Source: Gordonia sp049847105 (GTDB taxonomy: Bacteria > Actinomycetota > Actinomycetes > Mycobacteriales > Mycobacteriaceae). From it: a stretch of 64,000 nucleotides of DNA. The position numbers were made by a program, and so were the translations under genes. Location: contig NZ_JBNCNS010000002.1 of assembly GCF_049847105.1 (NCBI RefSeq), forward strand, positions 806,001 to 870,000, read 5' to 3'. The stretch's first letter is position 1. Each line of letters starts with the position of its first letter. Below are positions 8,560 to 17,553 of the stretch, one piece after another. Under the pieces are notes generated by a model. That model searched no databases. It worked only from the letters and a program-made list of their open reading frames with translations, and was not told where the DNA came from.

Positions 8560-10089
8560 ATGGCGATCATCGGCCGGACCGTGGTGCGACGGGTTGTCGT
8601 CGTCGCGTTGGTCGCGGTCCTCGCGGTGCTGGACGGGTGCCGTCTCCTGTCGTCCGGATCCGGGATCGATTGGCATTCCTGCGGTTCCGACGACGGGGTG
8701 GTGAGCGCCGCGATTCCCGGGTCGGTCGCCGGCCGGGTGTCGTGTGGACGGTTGTCGGTTCCCCTCGATCCCCGAGATCCCGGCCTGGGCACGATCTCGC
8801 TCGCGGTCGCGCGACTGGGCGCCGCGGGCCCCGCGACCGGGACGCTGGTGATCAATCCGGGCGGTCCCGGCGGCTCCGGCGTGGGCCATCTCGTCGGCTC
8901 GGCCGCGAATCTGGCCCAGTCGGCGATCGCGGACACCCATGACATCGTCTCCTTCGATCCGCGTGGCGTGGGCGCATCACGGCCGGCCATCCGATGCCGC
9001 ACCGACGCCGAACGCGACACCGAACGTGCGATGGACCTGGGCGACCGATCGGCGGCAGGCATCGGGCGTGTCGAGCGATACCGGGAAGCGATGGCGCACG
9101 AGTGCCGCGCGCGCGTCGGTGCGGACGTCCTGTCGCGGGTCGGTACCGACTTCGTGGCGGGCGACCTCGACCGGTTCCGTGCCGCGCTCGATGAGGACGC
9201 GATCGCCTTTCTCGGATACTCCTACGGCACCCGCCTCGGCCTCGAGTACGCGGCGCGGTATCCGTCCCGGCTCGAAGGGCTCGTCCTCGACGGCGTGGTC
9301 GATCCCGTCGAGGACCCGATCGACGCATCGATCGATCAGCAAAGGGGATTCCAGCAGGCCTTCGACGCCTTCGCCGAGGACTGTGTGCAGCGGCCGGGCT
9401 GCCCGTTGGGTGATCGTGTCGAGGACGCGGTCGCGCGCTATCGGGCGATGGTCGATCCGCTGCTCGCCGATCCGGCGCCTGCGGGTGGACGGACCCTGTC
9501 GGTCGAGGATGCCGAGATCGCCACGGTGGCCGCGCTGTATCAGCGATCGGGATGGGACGACCTGCGGGCGGCGTTGATCGCGCTCGCGGCGGGTGACGGC
9601 ACCGGGATGACGCGGCTCGCCGACGCCTTCGAGGGACGGGACGTCGACGGCCGTTACGACGCGTCGCAGGACGCCTTCGTCGCGATCAGCTGTGCCGACG
9701 ATCGGAGAGTGCCCGACCGTGCGCGATACGACGAGTCGGAGCTCCGCGCGCGTAGCGCCGCACCGTTTCGGGACGACGGGCGCGGCACCGGACGGGGGCC
9801 GCTGGGGATCTGCGAGTTCTGGACGCCTGCGGTTCACCCCGCGGGCGGTCCGCCGGTCGACGGCACGCCGGGCGTGGGGACTCCACCCGCCCTCGTGGTG
9901 GCGTCCACCGGGGACCCGGCCACTCCGTACCCCACGGCGATGGCGGTCGCGCGACGGATCGGTGCCGGGCGCATCAGCGTCGACCGGCCCGGGCACACCG
10001 CGGTGTTCCGGGGCGACGAGTGCGTCGACAGGACGGTGACCCGGTATCTCAGCGATCCCACAGTGCCGCATGCCACTCTCGGATGCTGA
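8560..10089 (+). CDS. Exported alpha/beta-hydrolase lipoprotein (Rv2223c/Rv2224c-like)
   Basis: A 509-residue secreted hydrolase of the peptidase S33/TAP-like family. The N-terminus has Arg residues, a hydrophobic stretch (about 11-24) and a lipobox-like VLDGC with Cys27; Asp at -2 is unusual for a lipobox, so lipidation is probable rather than certain. The oxyanion NPGGPGGSG segment, the GYSYG elbow with Ser221 and a C-terminal GHTAVF histidine form the triad. In M. tuberculosis two adjacent paralogues occupy this place; the Rv2224c product is a cell-envelope hydrolase linked to virulence. Only one copy is present here. Many cysteines in the second half suggest disulfides outside the cytoplasm. 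Confidence 0.85.
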   Translation: MAIIGRTVVRRVVVVALVAVLAVLDGCRLLSSGSGIDWHSCGSDDGVVSAAIPGSVAGRVSCGRLSVPLDPRDPGLGTISLAVARLGAAGPATGTLVINPGGPGGSGVGHLVGSAANLAQSAIADTHDIVSFDPRGVGASRPAIRCRTDAERDTERAMDLGDRSAAGIGRVERYREAMAHECRARVGADVLSRVGTDFVAGDLDRFRAALDEDAIAFLGYSYGTRLGLEYAARYPSRLEGLVLDGVVDPVEDPIDASIDQQRGFQQAFDAFAEDCVQRPGCPLGDRVEDAVARYRAMVDPLLADPAPAGGRTLSVEDAEIATVAALYQRSGWDDLRAALIALAAGDGTGMTRLADAFEGRDVDGRYDASQDAFVAISCADDRRVPDRARYDESELRARSAAPFRDDGRGTGRGPLGICEFWTPAVHPAGGPPVDGTPGVGTPPALVVASTGDPATPYPTAMAVARRIGAGRISVDRPGHTAVFRGDECVDRTVTRYLSDPTVPHATLGC

Positions 10090-10134
10090 GATTTGTTCCG
10101 TAAAACCGCAGGATGCTGAGTTCGACTTGAACAT

Positions 10135-10150
10135 GTAACACGGATTTAAC
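10135..10150 (+). promoter_or_regulatory. Possible half GlnR site upstream of glnA2
   Basis: GTAAC-6 bases-TTAAC resembles the first pair of the GlnR consensus (gTnAC-n6-GaAAC); the second box matches three of five bases. A second pair is not clear. It ends ten bases before the putative -10 of glnA2. Confidence 0.3.
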
Positions 10151-10160
10151 AGGCTACTTC

Positions 10161-10166
10161 TAATGT
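10161..10166 (+). promoter_or_regulatory. -10 element for leaderless glnA2
   Basis: TAATGT is seven bases before the ATG at 10174 and no Shine-Dalgarno sequence is present. Confidence 0.5.
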
Positions 10167-10173
10167 CCGGGGC

Positions 10174-11514
10174 ATGGATCGCCAAAAGGAATTCGTGCTG
10201 CGGACCCTCGAAGAGCGCGACATCCGATTCGTGAGGCTGTGGTTCACCGACGTTCTCGGCTACCTCAAATCCGTGGCGATCGCACCCGCCGAACTCGAGG
10301 GAGCCTTCGCCGAGGGTATCGGTTTCGACGGCTCGGCCATCGAGGGATTCTCGCGCGTGTCCGAGGCGGACACGGTCGCCAAGCCCGATCCGTCGACCTT
10401 CCAGATCCTGCCGTGGACGACCTCGACGGGTCGTCATCACTCGGCTCGGATGTTCTGCGACATCGCGATGCCCGACGGCACCCCGAGCTGGGCGGATTCT
10501 CGACATGTCCTGCGGCGCCAGCTCAACAAGGCCGCCGATCAGGGCTTCAGCTGCTACGTCCATCCGGAGATCGAGTTCTTCCTCCTCAAGGACGCGCCGC
10601 TCGACGGCACGGTGCCGACCCCGGCCGACTCGGGCGGCTACTTCGACCAGGCCGTACACGACTCGGCGCCCAACTTCCGTCGCCACGCCATCGAGGCCCT
10701 GGAGTCGATGGGGATCTCGGTCGAGTTCTCCCATCACGAGGGCGCGCCCGGTCAGCAGGAGATCGACCTGCGGTACGCGGATGCGCTGTCCATGGCCGAC
10801 AACGTGATGACCTTCCGCTACGTCGTCAAAGAGGTGGCCATCGACGAGGGCACCTGGGCGACCTTCATGCCGAAGCCGTTCAGCGAGCATCCCGGTTCGG
10901 CGATGCACACCCACATGAGCCTCTTCGAGGGCGACACCAACGCGTTCCACAACCCCGACGACCCGATGCAGCTGTCGAGCACCGGAAAGAGCTTCATCGC
11001 CGGGATCCTGCACCACGCCAGTGAGATCAGCGCGGTCACCAACCAGTGGGTGAACTCCTACAAACGCCTGATCCACGGCGGCGAGGCGCCCACCGCGGCC
11101 ACCTGGGGCGGTGCCAATCGGTCGGCGCTGATCCGCCTGCCGCTGTACACGCCGAACAAGGCGTCATCGCGGCGCATCGAGGTCCGCAGCCCGGACTCCG
11201 CCTGCAACCCGTACCTGACCTTCGCGGTGCTGCTGGCCGCCGGGCTGAAGGGCATCAGCGAGGGTTACGAGCTGCCCGACGAGGCCGAGGACGACGTGTG
11301 GGCGCTGACGCCGGCGGAGCGACGGGCGATGGGCTATCGGGAGCTGCCGGGCAGCCTCGCCGATGCGCTCGTGGAGATGGAGAAGTCGGAGTTGGTGGCC
11401 GAGGCGCTCGGCGAACACGTCTTCGATTACTTCCTCCGCAACAAGTGGGCTGAGTGGACGAGCTACCGCAGCCTGGTCACGCCGTACGAGCTGAAGAGTT
11501 ACCTGCCGCTGTAG
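10174..11514 (+). CDS. glnA2: Type I glutamine synthetase GlnA2
   Basis: A 446-residue glutamine synthetase homologue that would join ammonia and glutamate using ATP. Metal and substrate motifs are visible: GFDGSAIEGF, EIEFF, the AMHTHMS histidine segment, NSYKRL and RIEVRSPDSACNPYL. It lacks the adenylylation loop tyrosine motif (KDLYELPPE) that glnA1 has, and is closest to mycobacterial Rv2222c, a non-essential paralogue whose precise role is less clear than that of GlnA1. It is directly followed by glnE 49 bases later, as in M. tuberculosis. Confidence 0.93.
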   Translation: MDRQKEFVLRTLEERDIRFVRLWFTDVLGYLKSVAIAPAELEGAFAEGIGFDGSAIEGFSRVSEADTVAKPDPSTFQILPWTTSTGRHHSARMFCDIAMPDGTPSWADSRHVLRRQLNKAADQGFSCYVHPEIEFFLLKDAPLDGTVPTPADSGGYFDQAVHDSAPNFRRHAIEALESMGISVEFSHHEGAPGQQEIDLRYADALSMADNVMTFRYVVKEVAIDEGTWATFMPKPFSEHPGSAMHTHMSLFEGDTNAFHNPDDPMQLSSTGKSFIAGILHHASEISAVTNQWVNSYKRLIHGGEAPTAATWGGANRSALIRLPLYTPNKASSRRIEVRSPDSACNPYLTFAVLLAAGLKGISEGYELPDEAEDDVWALTPAERRAMGYRELPGSLADALVEMEKSELVAEALGEHVFDYFLRNKWAEWTSYRSLVTPYELKSYLPL

Positions 11515-11550
11515 CTGTGCCCTGGTGCACACCTGACCGCTCGCGACCGC

Positions 11551-11556
11551 TACCTT
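11551..11556 (+). promoter_or_regulatory. -10 element for leaderless glnE
   Basis: TACCTT lies seven bases before the GTG at 11564. An alternative GTG at 11562 is in another frame. Confidence 0.45.
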
Positions 11557-11563
11557 TTGGAGT

Positions 11564-14500
11564 GTGACTTCACTTCGCGGCCGCGGCCGCGGCCGCGTTC
11601 CCAGTGCCGGGCGCCTCGGGCTGCTCGAGACCACCGCCCCGGGTCACCTCGCCGAACTGGAGTGGGACAACGACGATTCGGTCGACGTGCTGTGGGCCCT
11701 GTCCCGTGCGCCCGACGCCGATCTGGCCCTCCGGGCGCTGATCCGTCTCAAGGGTGCGGCCGGTGTGGACGAGTGGGCCGAGGCCGACGACCGGGTCCGC
11801 ACCGACACCGGATTTCGCGGCCGGCTGTTCGCGGTACTCGGCGCCTCCGATGCCCTCGGCGATCACATGGTGGCCGAACCGTCGACCTGGCGTCTGCTGA
11901 TCGGTTCGACCCTGCCGTCCGTCGACGAGATGAACGAGCGCATGCTGGCGTCGGTGGGGGCCGCCCCGGAACCGGGCGCGCTCGAGGCGGGCAACAAGGT
12001 CTACCGTGCGACGGTCACCGGACCCAAGTCGGTGGTCGCGTTGCGCACCGCCTATCGGAATCTGCTGCTGCAGTTGGCGGCCCACGACGTCGCGCCGACC
12101 GTGCAGGACGAGCCGGTGATCTATCTGCCCGAGGTCGGCGGGTTCCTCTCGGATCTCGCGGATGCGGCCCTCACCGCCGCACTGGCGGTGGCCGTCGCCG
12201 AGGTGTGCGGCGACCATCCGCTCTCGGTGCGGCTCGCGATCATCGCGATGGGCAAATGCGGTGCGCGTGAGCTGAACTACGTCAGCGACGTCGACGTCGT
12301 GTTCGTCAGTGAGCCCGCGGACGGAGTGGCCGCCCGGATCGCCGGCGAGGTGATGCGGGTCGGGTCGTTGGCCTTCTTCGAGGTCGACGCCGCGCTGCGG
12401 CCGGAAGGGAAGGCCGGCGCGCTGACCCGCACCCTCGACTCGCATGTCGCGTATTACCGCCGCTGGGCCAAGACCTGGGAGTTCCAGGCCTTGCTCAAGG
12501 CTCGCGCGATGACCGGCGACATGGGCCTCGCCGACGACTACCTCGCCGCGCTCAGTCCGATGGTGTGGACGGCGGCCGAACGCGAGGACTTCGTGCCGGA
12601 GACCCAGGCGATGCGCCGCCGCGTCGAGTCACTCGTCCCGGAGGAACTGCGTGAGCGCAACCTCAAGCTCGGCAGCGGGAGCCTGCGCGACGTCGAGTTC
12701 GCGGTCCAGCTCCTACAGATGGTGCACGGCCGCGTCGACGAGGAGATCCGTGTCAAGGCGACCGTCGATGCACTGAGTGCGCTGACCGCCGGCGGCTATG
12801 TCGGTCGCGACGACGGTGCGAATCTCACCGCCTCCTATCAGTTCCTGCGTGCGTTGGAACATCGGCTGCAGCTGCAGCGACTGTCGCGGACCCATCTGCT
12901 GCCGGCCTTCGAGGACGAGGGGAACATGCGCTGGCTCGCCCGGGCCGCGCATATTCGTCAGGAGGGCGACCGCGATGCGACGGGTGTGCTGCGGGACCAA
13001 CTCAAGCGCCACAAGTCACGTATCCGCAGGCTGCACGAGAAGCTCTTCTATCGTCCGCTGCTCGATGCGGCCACGCGCTTCAACACCGACGAGCTCACGC
13101 TCTCCGACAAGTCGGCCGAACGTCGACTGTCGGCGCTCGGTTATGCGAAACCCGAACGCGCACTGAATCATATCCGCGCACTGGCATCCTCGCCGGGTCG
13201 TCGGGGACAGATCCAGCTGTTGATCCTGCCATCGCTCCTCGAGTGGATCGGGAACACCCCGGACCCCGACGCCGGCCTGCTGAACTATCGCCGACTGTGC
13301 GATGTGATGGACAAAGAGGAGTGGTTCATCCGGCTGTTGCGCGACGACGGTGTGGTCGCCGAGCGGCTGATGCACGTCCTGGGCACGTCGGAATACATCG
13401 CCAACCTGCTGATGCGGTCACCGGAGGTGATCCACCTCTATTCGGATGGTGCCAACGGCCCCAAACTGTGTGAGGTGCAGCCCGAGGATGTCGCCCGCGG
13501 GCTCATCGCGTCGACGGTGCGCCAACCGGATCTCAAACGTGCGGTGGCCGCGGCCCGGTCGCACCGACGCTTCGAACTCGCGCGGGTGGCCTCTGCCGAC
13601 ATCCTCGGCATGATGGACGTACCGGCGGTGTGCGCAGCCTTGTCGTCGGTGTGGGCATCGGTGCTCAACGCCGCCCTCACCGTCGTCATCGCCGAGTCCG
13701 AGCGTGACCGCGGGCTCCCGGCCCCCGCCCGCATCGCGGTGATCGGCATGGGCCGATTGGGCGGCGGTGAACTCGGTTACGGGTCCGACGCGGACGTGCT
13801 CTTCGTCTGCGAACCGGAGCCGGATGTCGACGAGGCGCTCGCGGTCCGCTGGTCGCAGACGATCGCGGAGAAGGTCCGCTCGATGCTGGGATCACCCAGC
13901 GAGGATCCGCCGCTCGAGGTGGATACCGGACTGCGCCCGGAGGGCCGCAACGGCCCGGTGGTGCGGACGCTCGCCGCGTACGCGGCCTACTACGACCAGT
14001 GGGCGCAGCCGTGGGAGATCCAGGCGTTGCTCAGGGCACATCAGGTCGCCGGCGACGATCAGCTCGGAATCGACTTCCTGCACATGGCCGATCGTATCCG
14101 CTACCCCGAGGGCGGGGTGTCGGCTGAGGCGGTCAAGGATATCCGCCGGATCAAGGCCCGCGTCGATTCCGAGCGGCTGCCGCGCGGCGCTGATCCGGCG
14201 ACCCACACCAAACTGGGTCGTGGCGGGCTCGCGGACATCGAATGGACCGTGCAGCTCATCCAGCTGCGGTATGCCCACAGTTACCCGTCGTTGCACAACA
14301 CGTCGACCCTACAGTCCCTCGACGCCATCGGTGCCGCGGAGTTGTTGGGGGAGAACGACGTAACGCTCCTGAAGGAAGCCTGGCTGACCGCGACCAATGC
14401 GCGCAATGCCCTGGTGCTGGTCCGCGGCAAGCCGATCGATCAGCTCCCCGCACCGGGCAGGCAGTTGCGGGCCGTCGCCTATGCCGCCGGCTGGCCCGAA

Positions 14501-14584
14501 GATCAGGCGGCGGAGTTCCTGGAGAACTATCTGCGCGTCACTCGCCGGGCAAAGGCCGTGGTGCGCAAGGTGTTCGGGGCGTGA
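11564..14584 (+). CDS. glnE: Bifunctional glutamine synthetase adenylyltransferase/deadenylase
   Basis: GlnE adds or removes AMP on the regulatory tyrosine of GlnA1. The 1006-residue protein has the usual duplicated layout: an N-terminal nucleotidyltransferase with GKCGARELNYVSDVDVVFV starting near residue 228, a helical linker, and a C-terminal nucleotidyltransferase with GMGRLGGGELGYGSDADVLFV near residue 728, each followed by a helical domain. The start is GTG with a leaderless -10 element. The first codons (GGCCGC repeats) give an Arg-Gly run. The target GlnA1, with its Tyr405 site, is encoded 5 kb downstream. The stop codon overlaps the next start (GTGA). Confidence 0.96.
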   Translation: MTSLRGRGRGRVPSAGRLGLLETTAPGHLAELEWDNDDSVDVLWALSRAPDADLALRALIRLKGAAGVDEWAEADDRVRTDTGFRGRLFAVLGASDALGDHMVAEPSTWRLLIGSTLPSVDEMNERMLASVGAAPEPGALEAGNKVYRATVTGPKSVVALRTAYRNLLLQLAAHDVAPTVQDEPVIYLPEVGGFLSDLADAALTAALAVAVAEVCGDHPLSVRLAIIAMGKCGARELNYVSDVDVVFVSEPADGVAARIAGEVMRVGSLAFFEVDAALRPEGKAGALTRTLDSHVAYYRRWAKTWEFQALLKARAMTGDMGLADDYLAALSPMVWTAAEREDFVPETQAMRRRVESLVPEELRERNLKLGSGSLRDVEFAVQLLQMVHGRVDEEIRVKATVDALSALTAGGYVGRDDGANLTASYQFLRALEHRLQLQRLSRTHLLPAFEDEGNMRWLARAAHIRQEGDRDATGVLRDQLKRHKSRIRRLHEKLFYRPLLDAATRFNTDELTLSDKSAERRLSALGYAKPERALNHIRALASSPGRRGQIQLLILPSLLEWIGNTPDPDAGLLNYRRLCDVMDKEEWFIRLLRDDGVVAERLMHVLGTSEYIANLLMRSPEVIHLYSDGANGPKLCEVQPEDVARGLIASTVRQPDLKRAVAAARSHRRFELARVASADILGMMDVPAVCAALSSVWASVLNAALTVVIAESERDRGLPAPARIAVIGMGRLGGGELGYGSDADVLFVCEPEPDVDEALAVRWSQTIAEKVRSMLGSPSEDPPLEVDTGLRPEGRNGPVVRTLAAYAAYYDQWAQPWEIQALLRAHQVAGDDQLGIDFLHMADRIRYPEGGVSAEAVKDIRRIKARVDSERLPRGADPATHTKLGRGGLADIEWTVQLIQLRYAHSYPSLHNTSTLQSLDAIGAAELLGENDVTLLKEAWLTATNARNALVLVRGKPIDQLPAPGRQLRAVAYAAGWPEDQAAEFLENYLRVTRRAKAVVRKVFGA

Positions 14585-15531
14585 TCGGCCGACTCATCCG
14601 GTTCGTCCTGATGCTCGCCGGATGGGTTCTGCTCGCCGCCGCCGCGGTAGCGGTCTGGTTGCACCACTTCCCGTCACGAGGGGAACTCAGCCTGTACCTG
14701 ACGAGCGCCGTCCCCTTCGCGCTGGTTGCCGCGGTATCGGCACTGGTGATCTTCGCGGCTACCCGGCGATGGATTCTGCTGACGCTCGCGATCCTGGTGT
14801 CGGCGGCGCTCTGCTACACACAGGTGCCGTTGGCGCGGGCGCAGGATGCGCCGGCGGGTCAACCGGTCACCGTCGTCACCGCGAACATGCTGTTCGGTGG
14901 TGCCGATGTCGACGCGCTGGCCCGCGAGGTCGGCGCGGCCGACGCGGACTTTTTGTCGGTGCAGGAGGTGACGCCGGACGCGTTGACGCGACTGCGGGCG
15001 AGCCCGATCGGTCGTCGGCTGCCGTTCTCCTTCGCGCTGCCGGGGTCCACCGCGATCGGCACCGCGATGTTCAGTCGCACACCGCTGTCCGGTCAGGTCG
15101 ACCTCGAGGGCACTGCGCTGCACAACCTCGCGGGGGTGACCGATCTACCGGGCGCATCAGGCACACACGTCCTCGCCGTGCACCCCGGCGCACCCTTGCC
15201 GGGACGCACGAACATTTGGCGCAGCGACCTCGACCTACTCGGGACGTACCTGCGAGCACTGCCGCCGGGCCGGATGATCGCGGCGGGCGACTTCAACGCG
15301 ACCTGGGACCACGCCGGTTACCGCAACCTGTTGCAGGGCGGGATCGTCGATGCGACGGATCAGGCGGGTGCCGGGTTCCGGCCGACGTATCCGACGGACC
15401 GCTTCGGTGGACGCCCGGTGATCGCCATCGATCATGTCATCAGTCGCGGATTCGTCGCGACGTCGTTGCGGACCTTCGACCTGCCGGGTTCCGATCATCG
15501 CGGAGTGGTGGTAACACTGGTGCCAACATGA
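14581..15531 (+). CDS. Membrane-anchored endonuclease/exonuclease/phosphatase-fold protein
   Basis: The 316-residue protein begins with about three transmembrane helices (residues 5-25, 38-60, 62-82) followed by an EEP (DNase I-like) catalytic domain facing outward. Motifs visible are TANMLFGG (metal Asn), SVQEVT (metal Glu), AGDFNATWDH and a final GSDHRG histidine. Such proteins cleave phosphodiesters in nucleic acids, phospholipids or inositol phosphates; the substrate cannot be told here. It starts at GTG overlapping the glnE stop, and its own stop overlaps the heme oxygenase start, so glnE, this gene and hmuO form a tightly packed unit. Confidence 0.82.
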   Translation: MIGRLIRFVLMLAGWVLLAAAAVAVWLHHFPSRGELSLYLTSAVPFALVAAVSALVIFAATRRWILLTLAILVSAALCYTQVPLARAQDAPAGQPVTVVTANMLFGGADVDALAREVGAADADFLSVQEVTPDALTRLRASPIGRRLPFSFALPGSTAIGTAMFSRTPLSGQVDLEGTALHNLAGVTDLPGASGTHVLAVHPGAPLPGRTNIWRSDLDLLGTYLRALPPGRMIAAGDFNATWDHAGYRNLLQGGIVDATDQAGAGFRPTYPTDRFGGRPVIAIDHVISRGFVATSLRTFDLPGSDHRGVVVTLVPT

Positions 15532-16190
15532 CGATTCCATTCGAAGAGACCGGCCACGCCGTGCAGGCCGAACCCCGGCGGTTGCTGTCCGAGAGCCTCC
15601 GTGCGGCCACCTCGGACGCACACGACCGTGCCGAGGGAGCCACCTTTGTCGACGACCTGATGTCGGGCCGGCTCGACGCGGGGGGATATCGGCGGATGGC
15701 CTCTCAGCTCTATTTCGTCTACCGGGCGCTGGAATCCGTCGGGGACACCCTGTCCGGCGACACGGTGGCGGGGCCCCTCGTCGACGAACGACTACGCCGT
15801 CTTCCTCGGCTCGCCGCCGACCTCGCGATGCTCGGTGTCGATCCGGCGACCCTCACGCCGCTGCCCGGAGTGTCCGCGTACGTGGACGCGATCGAGGCCA
15901 CCCGCGACGACCCGCCTCGATTCGTGGCTCACCACTACACGCGCTATCTCGGGGATCTGAGTGGCGGCCAGGTCATCCGCAGCCGCATGAAGCTGCATTA
16001 CGGGCTCACCGAGGCCGCACTGAGTTTCTACACATTCGACGAGATCGGGAAGCTCAAGCGCTACAAGGACTCCTACCGCGACACGCTCGACGGCCTACCG
16101 CTCGACGATGAGCAGATCGTGTCGCTCATCGACGAGGCGGTTGCCGCGTTCGGGCACAACGAACGGCTGTTCGCCGAACTCGCCGGCTGA
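15528..16190 (+). CDS. hmuO: Biliverdin-producing heme oxygenase
   Basis: A 220-residue all-helical heme oxygenase that would open heme to biliverdin, CO and iron. The proximal histidine is His32 in the AHDRAEGATF segment; the flexible distal-helix motif GDLSGGQVI near residue 145 contacts the oxygen ligand. This matches the HmuO type of corynebacteria, not the MhuD type used by M. tuberculosis. ATG 15528 overlaps the preceding stop (ATGA). No heme transporter or ferredoxin partner is nearby, so its use for iron scavenging is inferred from family alone. Confidence 0.9.
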   Translation: MTIPFEETGHAVQAEPRRLLSESLRAATSDAHDRAEGATFVDDLMSGRLDAGGYRRMASQLYFVYRALESVGDTLSGDTVAGPLVDERLRRLPRLAADLAMLGVDPATLTPLPGVSAYVDAIEATRDDPPRFVAHHYTRYLGDLSGGQVIRSRMKLHYGLTEAALSFYTFDEIGKLKRYKDSYRDTLDGLPLDDEQIVSLIDEAVAAFGHNERLFAELAG

Positions 16191-16222
16191 CCCCGGCCGG
16201 AACCGCTTCCCGGACGGACGTG

Positions 16223-16633
16223 CTAGCGGGCGGAATCCGCCCGGTTCTCGCGTGCACGCTCGACGCCCGCCTTCGCGAGGAAGAACGGCACGAGCAGCGT
16301 GCCGACCGCGGTCACCAGCCAGGTGATGACCGTGGCCCCGATCCAGGTCGGGATGCCGTGGATCTCGATGCCGTCGCTGCCGAGCAGATTCGCGAGCAGC
16401 AGGGCCACGAAGGTCGACACCAGCCCGACCCCGCCGAGGAAGGCCTCGGCGTTGCGCCGGACGAACTTCACGATGAACGGGCTGAGGATGAGTTGCGCAG
16501 CCGCGAAGATGACCACCGCGAGGAGGAATCCGCCTGCGTGGACGTGCATGTCATCGAGAATCCACGTCGCCACCAGCAGCCCGAGGGCGGCGGAGATCAA
16601 GTAGACGAGCGTACGGATGATTATGCGGATCAT
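16223..16633 (-). CDS. Holin-like four-helix membrane protein (phage holin family 4-type)
   Basis: A 136-residue integral membrane protein with four predicted helices (about 5-25, 34-56, 66-88, 98-118) and a charged C-terminal tail. The profile fits the small 'phage holin family' membrane proteins common in actinobacterial chromosomes. It stands alone without lysin or phage genes, so a role in phage lysis is not implied. The start ATG is preceded six bases upstream by TACGAT (minus strand, 16640-16645), indicating a leaderless transcript. It is convergent with hmuO with only 32 bases between. Confidence 0.75.
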   Translation of the reverse strand: MIRIIIRTLVYLISAALGLLVATWILDDMHVHAGGFLLAVVIFAAAQLILSPFIVKFVRRNAEAFLGGVGLVSTFVALLLANLLGSDGIEIHGIPTWIGATVITWLVTAVGTLLVPFFLAKAGVERARENRADSAR

Positions 16634-16703
16634 GAGCTAATCGTAAGCTCCCGGTGCCGGATCCCGAGGGTGGTTGCGTCGTGTCGACGGTCGGTGTCGG
16701 CAT

Positions 16704-17450
16704 TCAGACCGAGCCGATGAGCGCGTCGAGGCCGTCGAGGATGACTCCGAGCCCGAAGGTGAGTTCGGCGGTGAAGAAGTCGTCGTCGTCATGGCCTTCG
16801 CCGGCGATGACGGCAGCCAGGTACGGCAATCGGTCGTGGTCGACGAACTCGGCGACCATCGCCTCATAACTGCTACCGGTCGCGACGTCGGCTGCGTCGA
16901 GCATCCCCATCTGACTCGCCTGGCGCACATGTTGTCGGACGAAGCCGTCCACCAGCAGCAATGCGCTGAGCTTTTGTTGGCTTGTGAGGCCGGTCTCGGC
17001 GAACGCCCGCACCCCGGAATCGGTCCAGGACAACACATTCGGTCCCACCGGTGGCCTGCGGAGCGGGATCGCCGCGAGCCATGGCCGGTGCCGGAGTCGT
17101 GCCGAAGCCGCGAGCGCCCACGCGGTCAATCGCTCGCGCCAGCTGCCGGTCGACGTCAGGTCCGGGTCCGCCGGCCCGAAGGCGGTGTCGACCATCACCT
17201 CGATGACATCGTCCTTGCTGTCGACGTACCGGTACAGCGACATCGTCGTGAGTCCGAGGGCGGCCGCGATGGCCTTCATCGACGCCGCCTCGACCCCGTG
17301 TTCGTCGGCGATCGCGACGGCAGCGGTGCCGATGTCGTGCACGGTCAGCGTCGGGCGCGGACCACGCCGCGGCGTGGGATCCTCGCGTCCCCAGAGGAGT
17401 GCCAGGTAGCGCGGGATCGCGGGTTGCGCGGTGTCGTCCGTCGAGGTCAT
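16704..17450 (-). CDS. TetR-type repressor with TetR_C-like ligand domain
   Basis: A 248-residue transcription factor. A helix-turn-helix lies at about 40-85 (AAVAIADEHG...MKAIAAALGLTTMSLYRYVDSKDDV), and the rest resembles the C-terminal domain of the tetracycline repressor group, with a long N-terminal extension before the HTH. It is divergent from the MFS exporter gene, with a 103-base gap holding three TACACAG half-sites, so it very likely represses that exporter and itself. The ATG has TACGAT six bases upstream (17457-17462, minus strand), suggesting leaderless translation. Confidence 0.88.
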   Translation of the reverse strand: MTSTDDTAQPAIPRYLALLWGREDPTPRRGPRPTLTVHDIGTAAVAIADEHGVEAASMKAIAAALGLTTMSLYRYVDSKDDVIEVMVDTAFGPADPDLTSTGSWRERLTAWALAASARLRHRPWLAAIPLRRPPVGPNVLSWTDSGVRAFAETGLTSQQKLSALLLVDGFVRQHVRQASQMGMLDAADVATGSSYEAMVAEFVDHDRLPYLAAVIAGEGHDDDDFFTAELTFGLGVILDGLDALIGSV

Positions 17451-17470
17451 TCCGACATCGTACTAATTGC

Positions 17471-17535
17471 TTGCCATATACACAGTTACGGCTTTAATAT
17501 CTGTGTACCAAATAAACAGTCGATGTTGTACACAG
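17471..17535 (+). promoter_or_regulatory. MFS exporter promoter with TetR operator half-sites
   Basis: TTGCCA (17471-17476) and TAATAT (17495-17500) with an 18-base spacer form a good promoter in an AT-rich island. TACACAG at 17479-17485 and CTGTGTA at 17501-17507 form an inverted repeat around the -10, and CTGTGTAC (17501-17508) pairs perfectly with GTACACAG at 17528-17535. Binding here would block RNA polymerase. Confidence 0.65.
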
Positions 17536-17553
17536 AAAGGTGGTGGTGTCGTC

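Noticed and set aside
8977..11076. Open frame of about 699 codons opposite the hydrolase and glnA2 genes
   Set aside because: Spans two convincing genes and their intergenic promoter; no domain seen.
16223..16633. Holin-like gene considered as a prophage trace
   Set aside because: No lysin, integrase, structural genes or attachment sites nearby; this membrane family is common outside phages.
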